Below, one piece after another: positions 54,267 through 62,033 of a stretch of DNA of 64,000 bases. This stretch comes from Lysobacteraceae bacterium NML93-0793 (GTDB lineage Bacteria; Pseudomonadota; Gammaproteobacteria; Xanthomonadales; Xanthomonadaceae), in the NCBI GenBank assembly GCA_002324875.1, contig NTJG01000004.1, positions 1 through 64,000 on the forward strand, given 5' to 3'. The position numbers and the translations under genes are program-made. Positions within the stretch are counted from its first letter, which is position 1. Every line of letters begins with the position of its first letter. The notes beneath the pieces were generated by a model. The model saw nothing but the letters and a program-made list of their open reading frames with translations, did not search any database and had not been told where the DNA came from.

Positions 54267-56423
54267 TCAGTCGCGGCTGCAGAGTCGTGCCAGCAGCCAG
54301 CCCTGCGCCGAATGCGGCGCGGCCTCGCCTTCGGGCGTGAGCTGCACGTAACGCCCGTCCTCACGCAGCTCCCAGGCATTGACGTTGTCGGCCAGGTAAT
54401 TGTCCAGCGATTCCTCGCGCACGCGTGTGGCGATGTCGCGATCGAGAATCGGGAAGCACGTTTCCACCCGCCGCAGCAGATTGCGTTCCAGCCAGTCGGC
54501 GCTGGCACAGAACAGTTCGGGCGTGCCGCCGTTCTCGAACTGGTAGACGCGGTGATGCTCGAGGAATCGACCGACGATCGAACGCACGCGGATGTTGTCC
54601 GACACGCCGGGCACCCCCGGGCGCAGCGCGCAGGCGCCGCGCACGATCAGGTCGATCTGCACACCGGCCTGCGACGCGGCATAGAGCGCACGCATCACCT
54701 GCGGTTCGTTGAGGGCGTTCATCTTGGCCACGATGCGCGCCGGTCGACCTTCGCGTGCATTCGCCGCCTCGCGCTCGATGCGGGCGATCAGGCCGGCGTG
54801 CAGCGTGAAGGGGGATTGCAGCAGACACTTGAGCTCGATCGCCGGCGCCAGGCCCGACATCTGCTGGAACAACAGATGGACGTCGTTGCCGATGTCGGGG
54901 TTGGCGGTGATCAGGCCGAAGTCGGTATAGCCACGCGCGGTGCCGGCGTGATAGTTGCCCGTGCCCAGGTGCACGTAGCGGCGCAGCTTGCGGCCCTCCC
55001 GGCGCACGATCAGCAGCATCTTGGCGTGGGTCTTGTAGCCGACCACGCCGTAGACCACCTGCACGCCGGCCTCCTGCAGACGATCGGCGAGCCCCAGGTT
55101 GGCTTCCTCGTCGAAGCGCGCGCGCAGTTCGACGACGACGGTCACGTCCTTGCCGTTGCGCGCGGCCTGCACCAGGTGTTCGACGATCGGCGAGTCCTTG
55201 CCGGCGCGGTAGAGCGTCTGCTTGATGGCGAGGACGTTCGGATCCTCGGCCGCCTGCTTGATCAGCTCCAGCACCGGCGTGAACGCGTCGAACGGGTGAT
55301 GCAGCAGCACGTCGCCGTCGGCGACGAGTTCGAACATCGCATCGCTGCCCGACAGCTGCCGTTGCTGGAAGGTCGGGAATTTCAGGTCGGGACGCTGCAC
55401 CAGATCGAAGATCTGGCTGATCCGGTTGAGATTGACCGGCCCGTCGATGCGGTAGACCGCGTTCTCGGGCAGGTCGAAGTTCTGCAACAACGTGCGCACG
55501 ATCGGCTTGGGGCAGGTCGCGGCGATCTCCAGGCGCATCGCCCGCAGGTAACCACGGCCCACGAGCTCGTCGCGCAGTGCGAGCGCGAGGTTCTCCACTT
55601 CCTCCTCGTCGAGGATCAGCTCGGAGTTCCGGGTCACGCGGAACTGGTAGGCCCCCTTGACGTCCATGCCCGGGAACAGCTCGTGGACGAATTCCGACAG
55701 CACCGCCGAGAGGAACACGAAGTCGTATTCGCCGCCCGAGATGCTCTCCGGCAGCTGGATGATCCGCGGCAGCGAGCGCGGTGCGCGCACGATGGCGAGG
55801 TTGCCCACGCGCCCGAACGCGTCCTTGCCCTTGAGGACGACGACGATGTTCAGCGACTTGTTGAGGATCTTCGGGAACGGGTGTGCGGGGTCCAGGCCGA
55901 GCGGGGATAGCACCGGCATCACTTCCTCACGGAAGTACGCGCGCAGCCAGCGCGTCTGTCGGGCGGTCCACGTGTCGCGGCCCAGGATGCGCACGCCGGC
56001 ATCGCCGAGCGACGGCCGCATCACCTGGTTCCAGCACGCGTACTGGGCTTCCACCAGTTCGGCTGCGCGGTCATGGATGCGTTTGAGCACCGTCGTCGCG
56101 GTCATGCCGTCGGGCGGCAGCGGCGTGCCGAAATCCTGGGCGTGGCGCACGGTGGCGGCGCGGATCTCGAAGAACTCGTCGAGGTTGGTGCAGGAGATGC
56201 ACAGGTACTTCAGCCGCTCGAGCAGCGGCACCGACTCGTCCAGCGCCTGCGCGAGCACACGGAAGTTGAAGTCGAGCTGGGACAGCTCGCGGTTGAGGTA
56301 CAGGGCCGGGTCGAGCAGGGGATCGTTGACGCCGTCGTGCAGCGCGGCTGCGTGGGCGTCCGACGTGGGCGCGGCCTTGGCCGGCGCACGTGCGCTGGCG
56401 GGACGGGCGGACTTCCGGGTCAT
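54267..56423 (-). CDS. ppk: Polyphosphate kinase 1
   Basis: A 718-residue peripheral membrane enzyme that polymerises ATP gamma-phosphate into polyphosphate. After a 35-residue Ala/Lys-rich leader it has the conserved N-domain YLNRELSQLDFNFRVLAQA and the head domain, then VTVVVELRARFDEEANL and RRYVHLGTGNYH (autophosphorylated His, about 481-491), and the C-terminal PLD-like domain with CASADWLERNL and the second His region. ATG at 56423 overlaps the phoR stop by four bases (ATGA), so phoR-ppk-ppx is one operon. Phosphate-starvation control via PhoB fits this placement. Confidence 0.96.
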   Translation of the reverse strand: MTRKSARPASARAPAKAAPTSDAHAAALHDGVNDPLLDPALYLNRELSQLDFNFRVLAQALDESVPLLERLKYLCISCTNLDEFFEIRAATVRHAQDFGTPLPPDGMTATTVLKRIHDRAAELVEAQYACWNQVMRPSLGDAGVRILGRDTWTARQTRWLRAYFREEVMPVLSPLGLDPAHPFPKILNKSLNIVVVLKGKDAFGRVGNLAIVRAPRSLPRIIQLPESISGGEYDFVFLSAVLSEFVHELFPGMDVKGAYQFRVTRNSELILDEEEVENLALALRDELVGRGYLRAMRLEIAATCPKPIVRTLLQNFDLPENAVYRIDGPVNLNRISQIFDLVQRPDLKFPTFQQRQLSGSDAMFELVADGDVLLHHPFDAFTPVLELIKQAAEDPNVLAIKQTLYRAGKDSPIVEHLVQAARNGKDVTVVVELRARFDEEANLGLADRLQEAGVQVVYGVVGYKTHAKMLLIVRREGRKLRRYVHLGTGNYHAGTARGYTDFGLITANPDIGNDVHLLFQQMSGLAPAIELKCLLQSPFTLHAGLIARIEREAANAREGRPARIVAKMNALNEPQVMRALYAASQAGVQIDLIVRGACALRPGVPGVSDNIRVRSIVGRFLEHHRVYQFENGGTPELFCASADWLERNLLRRVETCFPILDRDIATRVREESLDNYLADNVNAWELREDGRYVQLTPEGEAAPHSAQGWLLARLCSRD

Positions 56424-57745
56424 CCGGTGGCTCCGAGATAGGCGGCCTCGCGCGGGCGTACGCGTTCGGCGGTGAAGTGGCAGGCGAAGCGGCTGCCGCG
56501 GCCGACTTCGCTGTCGATCTCCAGCCGCGCCTGATGCAGGTGCAGGACGTGCTTGACGATCGCCAGGCCCAGTCCGGTGCCGCCCGATTCGCGTGAGCGG
56601 CTGGTCGAGACGCGATAGAAACGCTCGGTGATCCGGGGCAGGTGCGCGGCCGGAATACCGTAACCGGTGTCCTCGACCGCGAGCGCGACACCATGTGCGG
56701 TGGCCTCGTAGCGGATGGTGATCCGCCCGCCCGCGGGCGTGTAGCGCACCGCGTTGCTGACGAGGTTGGAGAACGCGCTGTGCAGTTCACGCGGCGAACC
56801 GACGAGGTCGGTCGCCGAGGCGTCGTCGACACCGATCGTGTGCCGGCCCTGGCTGAGCATCGTCAGCTCGCGCCGCAGCGAGGCCAGCATCGAGGCCATC
56901 GACACGGTTTCCTCGCCGATGCTGTCCTGGGCCTCGAGGCGCGACAGCGTGAGCAGGTCCTCGACCAGCTGGGTCATGCGCTGCGACTGGTGCTGCATCT
57001 CCTGCAGCATCGGCGCCCACTCGGGTTGTTCGGCCGGATCGAGCATGTCGAGGTAGCCGTGCACGACGGTCAGCGGCGTGCGCAGTTCGTGCGAAACGTT
57101 GGCGACGAAGTCGCGGCGCATCTGCTCCAGCCGCACAAGTTTGGTGACGTCGCGCGCCACCAGCAGCCAGAGATCTTCGGAATACGGAATCAGGCGCAGT
57201 TCCAGCCGCGTGCCCGAGGACACCGGCGAGGCCACGTCGAGCATCGGTTCCGCGCGCCGGCCGTGCGCGAACCAGTGCGCGACCGGCAACGGCTGCAGCG
57301 TCGGCCCGACCGGCTTGCCGATGTCGCGCGGCATGCGCAGGCCGAGCAGCGTGGTGGCGGCGGTGTTGAACCACTGGATGCGCTGGCTGTTGCGTTCCAC
57401 CACGACCACCGCATCGGGCAGCGCCGCCGCGACCGCCCGGTAGGCGCGCAGCATCGCGATCAGACGCCGCTTGCGCGCGCGCATGTCCTGCTGGCCGCGA
57501 TGCAGCAGACGATCGGTTTCCTGCCACACGCCATCGCCCTGCGGCGGCGGCACCCGGCTGCGCGAGGTCAGGCGGCGCAGCAGGTCGTAGAGCTTCCAGT
57601 AGTGCCAGGCGACGACGCCGAGCGCGCCGATCGCCAGCGCCATCCAGACCTCGCCGACCAGCGCGCCGACCACGGCCGCGCCGGTGAGCACGGCGGCAAG
57701 CTGCAGCAGGGTGCGGGTCCAGGCGACGTGGATGCGGGGTGGCAT
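56420..57745 (-). CDS. phoR: Phosphate regulon sensor histidine kinase PhoR
   Basis: A 441-residue inner-membrane kinase. Two helices lie at about 10-50, with almost no periplasmic loop, as in E. coli PhoR. A basic linker follows, then a PAS domain (about 105-195) with DAVVVVERNSQRIQWFN, HisKA FVANVSHELRTPLTVVHGY (His about 218) and HATPase with NLVSNAVRYTPAGG, DTGYGIP and GGTGLGLAIVKH. ATG at 57745 is the conserved start; upstream frame falls in the repeat element. Unlike most proteobacteria, phoB is not directly upstream: a 650-base stretch with a large palindromic element separates them. Confidence 0.94.
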   Translation of the reverse strand: MPPRIHVAWTRTLLQLAAVLTGAAVVGALVGEVWMALAIGALGVVAWHYWKLYDLLRRLTSRSRVPPPQGDGVWQETDRLLHRGQQDMRARKRRLIAMLRAYRAVAAALPDAVVVVERNSQRIQWFNTAATTLLGLRMPRDIGKPVGPTLQPLPVAHWFAHGRRAEPMLDVASPVSSGTRLELRLIPYSEDLWLLVARDVTKLVRLEQMRRDFVANVSHELRTPLTVVHGYLDMLDPAEQPEWAPMLQEMQHQSQRMTQLVEDLLTLSRLEAQDSIGEETVSMASMLASLRRELTMLSQGRHTIGVDDASATDLVGSPRELHSAFSNLVSNAVRYTPAGGRITIRYEATAHGVALAVEDTGYGIPAAHLPRITERFYRVSTSRSRESGGTGLGLAIVKHVLHLHQARLEIDSEVGRGSRFACHFTAERVRPREAAYLGATG

Positions 57746-57778
57746 ATGGGCAAGTCTAGGCAATGTGGAGTGATAGGT

Positions 57779-57840
57779 TGCTTTTGCTTTTGCTTTTGCT
57801 GTTGAGGTTGTTGTGCAGTTGCGGTTGTTGCGCTTGCTCT
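57779..57840. repeat. Short G/T-rich low-complexity tract with CTTTTG repeats
   Basis: At 57779-57804 the hexamer CTTTTG is repeated three times and then degrades to CTGTTG; T/G-rich sequence of similar type (GTTGTTG, GCTTGCTC) runs to about 57840. It lies just upstream of the phoR start and next to the large inverted repeat. Base composition is strikingly lower in GC than the surroundings. Confidence 0.7.
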
Positions 57841-57891
57841 TCAGCTTTTCATGAACCGGGACGCGAGGACCCCGTATGCAGACCCGGAGGG

Positions 57892-57918
57892 CGCCGCCCA
57901 TGGATGGGCGGCGTTTTT
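57892..57918 (+). terminator. Terminator-shaped hairpin, left end of the inverted-repeat element
   Basis: The arms CGCCGCCCA (57892-57900) and TGGGCGGCG (57905-57913) close a TGGA loop and are followed by TTTTT (57914-57918). Oriented so as to stop plus-strand transcripts entering from the phoR side. Confidence 0.7.
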
Positions 57919-58304
57919 CGACCGAGCCATGGATGGCGAGTCGAAAAATCCCGGAACGAATGAATCGCCGGATTTGCTCCGTCGGGGAGGCCATTTCTTT
58001 TGGTTACTTTTCTTGACTCGCATCTTCGATGCTCGCCCTTCGGGCCGGCTTCGCCGTTTGCGCTGCGCGCGTGGGCCAGCAAAGAAAAGTGACCCGCTCG
58101 CCGGCAGGCGAGTGGAAGCTTTTGATCTGGCTTGTTTGCAAGCGAAAGACAAGATCAAACGCTTTCGTCCGCTACGCGGCCGAGTTCATTTCTTTTGTCA
58201 ATCGACAAAAGAAACGGAACCAAAGAAAAACGATTCCCCGACGAAGCAGCCCCACACATCATTCGTTCCGGCATTTTCCGACTCGCCATCCATGGCTCGG
58301 TCGG

Positions 58305-58330
58305 AAAACGGCGGGCATCCATGCCCGCCG
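58305..58330 (-). terminator. Terminator-shaped hairpin, right end of the element (behind phoB)
   Basis: On the minus strand the arms CGGCGGGCAT (58330-58321) and ATGCCCGCCG (58318-58309) are followed by TTTT (58308-58305). It lies 67 bases after the phoB stop, so it would act as the phoB terminator and cut phoR off from phoB transcription. Confidence 0.72.
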
Positions 58331-58396
58331 CCCTTCGGGTGTTCGATGTGCGTGGATGCGTCACGGAAATCAAAAGCGGCTGGATTACCGCCGTGC

Positions 58397-59086
58397 TCAC
58401 ACCGACGCCGAGAACCGGTACCCCGATCCCCGCACCGTTTGCACCATGCCGTCCAGCCCACTCGGCTCCAGCGTCTTGCGCAGGCGGCGGATGTGCACGT
58501 CGACCGTGCGTTCCTCGACGTAGACGCTACCGCCCCAGACGTGGTCGAGCAGCTGCGAGCGGCTGTAGACGCGCTCGGGGTGGGTCATGAAGAAATGCAG
58601 CAGGCGGTATTCGGTGGGGCCGATCTGGATCGGATCCTGTCCGGCGAACACCCGGTGCGCGGCGCCGTCGATACGCAACTCACCGACGGTGACGCTGCCG
58701 TCCTCGTCGTCGTCACGGGCGCGGCGCATGACTGCACGGATGCGTGCCAGCAGTTCGCGTGCCGAGAACGGCTTCACCACATAGTCGTCGACGCCGGCCT
58801 CCAGACCGCCGACGCGGTCGTTCTCCTCGCCGCGGGCGGTGAGCATGATGATCGGGATGTCGCGGGTCAGCGCATCCTTGCGCCAGCGGCGGGCCAGTTC
58901 GAGACCGCTGGTGCCGGGCAGCATCCAGTCGAGCAGGATCAGGTCGGGCACGCGGTCGACGATCGCCGACTGGGCTTCGCGTGCGTCACCGGCATGCATG
59001 GGTTCGAACTCGCCCTTGCGCAGCGCGAAGGCGACCATGTCGCGGATCGCCGGTTCGTCGTCGACGATGAGGATGCGCTTCTGCAT
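58397..59086 (-). CDS. phoB: Phosphate regulon response regulator PhoB
   Basis: A 229-residue OmpR-family regulator with the same length as E. coli PhoB. The receiver has [18 protein letters not shown], phospho-acceptor Asp53 in [10 protein letters not shown], Thr in MLTARGEE and Lys in [14 protein letters not shown]. The DNA-binding domain has [22 protein letters not shown] and [17 protein letters not shown], ending [12 protein letters not shown], almost identical to PhoB. ATG at 59086 was chosen for its GGAAGG site; ATG at 59098 is possible. It has its own Pho-box-like upstream array and a terminator behind it. Confidence 0.96.
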   Translation of the reverse strand: MQKRILIVDDEPAIRDMVAFALRKGEFEPMHAGDAREAQSAIVDRVPDLILLDWMLPGTSGLELARRWRKDALTRDIPIIMLTARGEENDRVGGLEAGVDDYVVKPFSARELLARIRAVMRRARDDDEDGSVTVGELRIDGAAHRVFAGQDPIQIGPTEYRLLHFFMTHPERVYSRSQLLDHVWGGSVYVEERTVDVHIRRLRKTLEPSGLDGMVQTVRGSGYRFSASV

Positions 59087-59121
59087 GGAGCCTTCCATTG
59101 ACCGGGGGACGGCGCCATTAC

Positions 59122-59149
59122 ACGACAGTTTTATGACGGGCTGGTGACA
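59122..59149 (-). promoter_or_regulatory. Pho box array upstream of phoB
   Basis: On the minus strand three half-sites follow at exact 11-bp spacing: TGTCACC, CGTCATA and TGTCGTG, with A/T-rich or short spacers (AGCC, AAAC). The E. coli Pho box is two CTGTCAT-type repeats 11 bp apart. The array lies 36 bases upstream of the phoB ATG and predicts autoregulation of phoB under phosphate starvation. The first half-site overlaps a small palindrome GTGAC-ATG-GTCAC (59144-59156). Confidence 0.7.
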
Positions 59150-59372
59150 TGGTCACAGGAGATCGTGCAGGCCGCTTCAGCTGCGACGCAGCGGATGCGT
59201 GATGCCTGCACACACCCGAGGCCACGCCAGGCGGCCCGCTCCAGGTCAGCGAACAGGAACGCCACGGCCCGAAGTACCGACGGCCGCGCGGGTGTGGCGC
59301 GCCCCGCACGGCAGTGGGCAGCCAGCCCGGCCTGACCACGGGTGTCGGAGGCAACTGCCATGCGGACGCCTC

Positions 59373-61046
59373 TCAGCGGCGACGCAGATCCTCGTCGCGC
59401 ACGCCCTGGCGGTGCAGTTCCAGCACGGTCGGCGTGATCGAGGCGATGCGTGCGTCGATCCGGACGCGCGCGTAGTAGTCCAGATCCTCGCGCTTCTTCA
59501 GCGTATTGAGCTGGATCAGCGCCTGCTCCGCACGCCCGCCGAGAAACGCCGCCTCGGCCCAGGCTTCGCCGGCGCGGACCGGGTCGCCGGCCATTTCGCT
59601 GGCCCGCGCGAACGCGCGCTGGAAGGCGGGATCGGCATTCGACGAGTTCAGCAGCGGGCGCAGAATGGCCTGGGCCCGACGGCCGGCCTCGGCGGTGTTG
59701 CGTTCGGCCAGCCTGTCGGCATAGGTGAGCACCACGGCCGGGTTGCGCGGCATGCGGTCGAGCAGGGCCTCGAACCGACGGTCCGCAGCGGCGGTGCGGC
59801 CGGCACGCGCGTCGGCCTCGGCCACACCCAGCGACAGCCAGACATCGCCGGGGTAGGCGGCGAGCAGGCTGGTCAGCTCGCGCGAGGCGCTGTCGAGATC
59901 GTTGGCCTGCATCCGGGCCACCGCCAGACCGTAGCGCTGGGCATCGGTCAGCGGGCCGGCGCGGCGCATGGCTTCGTATTCGCGGATCGCCAGCGCCGGG
60001 GTGTTGGCGCTGAGCACGCGCAGCCGCTCGCGGGCCCAGCCGAACTGGGTGGCGTCGGCGCCCGAAATCGCGCCCGGCGGCAGGCGCAGCATGGCCGGCA
60101 GAAGCGGGTTGTCGAGCGCGCGTGGCGGGGTGGCCTGCGGGGCGTCGATCATGACCCGCTGCGTCACCGAGCCCTGCGGCGTCGTGGTCACCGCGGTCAC
60201 CGTTTCGCGGCCCAGACGCTCGGCACGGTCGCGCGCTTCGCTGATGCGTGTGGTGGTGACCGGATGCGTCCTGAGGTAGTCCGGCAGGCGCTCGCGCTCG
60301 CCGCCCTGGTTGGTGCGGGACACGGCCTGCATGCGTTCGAACATCGTGGCCATGGCATCGGGGTCGTACCCGCTGCGGGCCAGGGTGCGGATGCCCAGGC
60401 GGTCGGCTTCCGACTCGTTGGAGCGGGTGTAGTCGATCTGACGTTGCAGGGCCAGACCCTGGGCGCCGGCCAGCACCGCCATGGCGGCATCGTCCGACGA
60501 ATTGCTGCCGCTCTGCGAGGCGACGGCAATCGCGCCGAGCATCGCCAGCAGCATCGGCACCTGGTCACGCTGGGCCCGCTCCACGCCGCGCAGCACATGC
60601 GACTGGGTGACGTGGGCCACCTCGTGCGCCAGCACCGCGGCCACTTCGTCCTCGGTCTCGGCTGCCAGTACCAGACCGGCATTCATGCCGATGTAGCCGC
60701 CCAGCGTGGCGAAGGCATTGATGCTGCGGTCGCGCATCATGAAGAAGGTGAAGGGCTGCTGCGGTTGATCGCTGGCCGCACCCAGGCGGGTGCCGGCGGC
60801 GCGCAGCCAGCCGTCGACCAGCGGGTCCTCCAGCACGTAGTTGTAGTGGCGCAACTGGGCCAGCAGCATCTGGCCGTATTCCGCCTGCTTGGCCGGGCTC
60901 AGTACGGCGCCGGCCGAGGAGCCGATGTCCGGCAGGCGGGTGTCCTGGGCCGGCGCGCATACCGTGGCCGTGGCCAGCGCCAGCGCCGTGACCGGCGGCA
61001 GCCACCTCGTTCGGAAGGAGCGGGCAATGGAATCGGTCTGTCGCAT
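59373..61046 (-). CDS. BepA-like periplasmic M48 metalloprotease with TPR domain
   Basis: A 557-residue protein of the BepA (YfgC) family, which assists and degrades outer-membrane proteins at the BAM complex and LptD. The signal peptide ends near CAPAQ (about 34). The M48 domain carries LAHEVAHVTQSH (HExxH, about 137-148) and the third ligand region NESEADRLGIRTL (about 198-210). A linker and about four TPR-like repeats make up the C-terminal half (about 330-530), with LTSLLAAYPGDVWLSLGVAEADARAG. Start ATG at 61046 gives the signal peptide. Divergent from grxC. Confidence 0.92.
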   Translation of the reverse strand: MRQTDSIARSFRTRWLPPVTALALATATVCAPAQDTRLPDIGSSAGAVLSPAKQAEYGQMLLAQLRHYNYVLEDPLVDGWLRAAGTRLGAASDQPQQPFTFFMMRDRSINAFATLGGYIGMNAGLVLAAETEDEVAAVLAHEVAHVTQSHVLRGVERAQRDQVPMLLAMLGAIAVASQSGSNSSDDAAMAVLAGAQGLALQRQIDYTRSNESEADRLGIRTLARSGYDPDAMATMFERMQAVSRTNQGGERERLPDYLRTHPVTTTRISEARDRAERLGRETVTAVTTTPQGSVTQRVMIDAPQATPPRALDNPLLPAMLRLPPGAISGADATQFGWARERLRVLSANTPALAIREYEAMRRAGPLTDAQRYGLAVARMQANDLDSASRELTSLLAAYPGDVWLSLGVAEADARAGRTAAADRRFEALLDRMPRNPAVVLTYADRLAERNTAEAGRRAQAILRPLLNSSNADPAFQRAFARASEMAGDPVRAGEAWAEAAFLGGRAEQALIQLNTLKKREDLDYYARVRIDARIASITPTVLELHRQGVRDEDLRRR

Positions 61047-61219
61047 CGGGTCTCGCTGGCGCGTCAGTAACGGAATGCCGGGACACCCGAGCATGGCGTC
61101 AGATGGCCGCCGAGGCGTGAATCCCATGTTAAGCGTGGAACGCAGCATCGACGGGGCACTCATCGCGGCGTGACCGGTTCTGACCCACAATCCGCGCACG
61201 AAGTTTCCCGGAGACCGCG

Positions 61220-61510
61220 ATGACCACCCCCGCCGCCGGCGCGCCAGCGCCCGAAATCACCGTCTACACCAGCGCGATCTGCGGCTACTGCGTGGCTGCC
61301 AAGCAGTTTCTCAAGAGTCAGGGACTGCAGTGGAACGAGGTGCGCATCGATCTCGACAGTGCCGCGCGCGAGGCCATGATGGCCCGCGCGCGTCGTACCA
61401 GCGTGCCGCAGATCTTCGTCGGCGACACCCACGTCGGCGGCTACGACGACATGATGGCGCTGCACCGCAAGGGCGGGTTCCTTCCGCTGCTCGAGGGCGC
61501 CACGCCGTGA
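61220..61510 (+). CDS. grxC: Glutaredoxin 3
   Basis: A 96-residue monothiol/dithiol glutaredoxin. The active site is CGYC (residues 21-24), differing from the usual CPYC. The glutathione-binding TSVPQIFVGDTHVGGYDDM (about 60-78) is intact with cis-Pro and the GG turn. The start MTTPAAGAP adds a short tail before the first strand. ATG at 61220 follows GGAG. It overlaps the AhpD-like gene by four bases (GTGA). Confidence 0.92.
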   Translation: MTTPAAGAPAPEITVYTSAICGYCVAAKQFLKSQGLQWNEVRIDLDSAAREAMMARARRTSVPQIFVGDTHVGGYDDMMALHRKGGFLPLLEGATP

Positions 61511-61914
61511 GCGCCGAGGTCACAGGCAGTGGCGGCGAGGCCGACCGGATCGCCGGGTTCACCGAATTCCGCAAGCGCATGAACGAGCGCATCCTCGGCG
61601 AGCCGAACCAGGTGGTGCGCCGGTTCTTCGCGCTCGATACGCAGACCTACCAGGCCGGCGCGCTGGACGTGAAGACCAAGGAGCTGCTCGGTCTGGTGGC
61701 CTCGATGGTGCTCCGCTGCGACGATTGCATCAGCTACCACGTCGCCCAGTGCAAGGAGGCGGGCGTGAGCCGCGAGGAGTTCTTCGAGACCTTCTCCGTC
61801 GGGCTCGTCGTCGGCGGCAGCATCGTGATTCCACACCTGCGCCGGGCCGTCGATTTCCTCGACCGGCTGGAGCAGGGCGAGGCCGCCAATCCGGACGCAC
61901 ACGCGCACGGTTGA
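61507..61914 (+). CDS. Carboxymuconolactone decarboxylase family (AhpD-like) protein
   Basis: A 135-residue all-helical protein. The AhpD-type redox motif CDDCISYHV (C-x2-C-x3-H, about 63-70) is present, preceded by KTKELLGLVASMVLRC. This CxxCxxxH signature supports peroxidase or thiol-disulfide activity rather than muconolactone decarboxylation. GTG at 61507 overlaps the glutaredoxin stop, so the two are co-translated; glutaredoxin could reduce the CxxC pair. That link is an inference. Confidence 0.88.
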   Translation: MSAEVTGSGGEADRIAGFTEFRKRMNERILGEPNQVVRRFFALDTQTYQAGALDVKTKELLGLVASMVLRCDDCISYHVAQCKEAGVSREEFFETFSVGLVVGGSIVIPHLRRAVDFLDRLEQGEAANPDAHAHG

Positions 61915-61935
61915 GCGGCTGCGACCTTGGTCGAT

Positions 61936-61965
61936 TTGGGGCGGCATGGCCGCGTCGGGCATAAT
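61936..61965 (+). promoter_or_regulatory. Candidate promoter of the isocitrate dehydrogenase gene
   Basis: TTGGGG (61936-61941), an 18-base spacer and CATAAT (61960-61965). The transcript would begin about 60 bases before the ATG at 62034. The -10 matches five of six bases. Confidence 0.45.
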
Positions 61966-62033
61966 GGGCGGGTTTTCTCACCCGACGCCGCCGATCCCCC
62001 GCGGTGTCCCAAGCGTACGGAACGCCACCCCAC

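Larger units (their letters stand above)
57882..58340. repeat. Large imperfect inverted-repeat element between phoB and phoR
   Basis: The left arm (57882 to about 58016) is the reverse complement of the right arm (about 58205-58340) over about 130 bases with interruptions. Shared blocks include CGACCGAGCCATGGATGGCG (57919-57938; complement within 58280-58302) and CGGAACGAATGA. Inside are further inverted repeats: GGTTACTTTTCTT (58002-58014) with AAGAAAAGTGACC (58082-58094), and a perfect TTTCTTTTGTC/GACAAAAGAAA hairpin (58189-58214). Open frames across it are by-products and have no start signals. GC is lower than the surroundings. Similar sequences are, in my recollection, dispersed in Xanthomonadaceae genomes. 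No transposase is present. Confidence 0.85.

Noticed and set aside
56754-57963. Frames of 60-120 codons antisense to phoR
   Set aside because: No start signals or conserved features; phoR is complete on the other strand.
57851-59101. Plus-strand 416-codon frame across the palindromic element and phoB
   Set aside because: Half of it is antisense to phoB, the rest is inverted-repeat sequence with mirrored motifs. There is no ribosome binding site. It reflects the repeat, not a gene.
59131-59361. A 76-codon minus-strand frame upstream of phoB
   Set aside because: It overlaps the Pho-box array and has no start signal or recognisable product.
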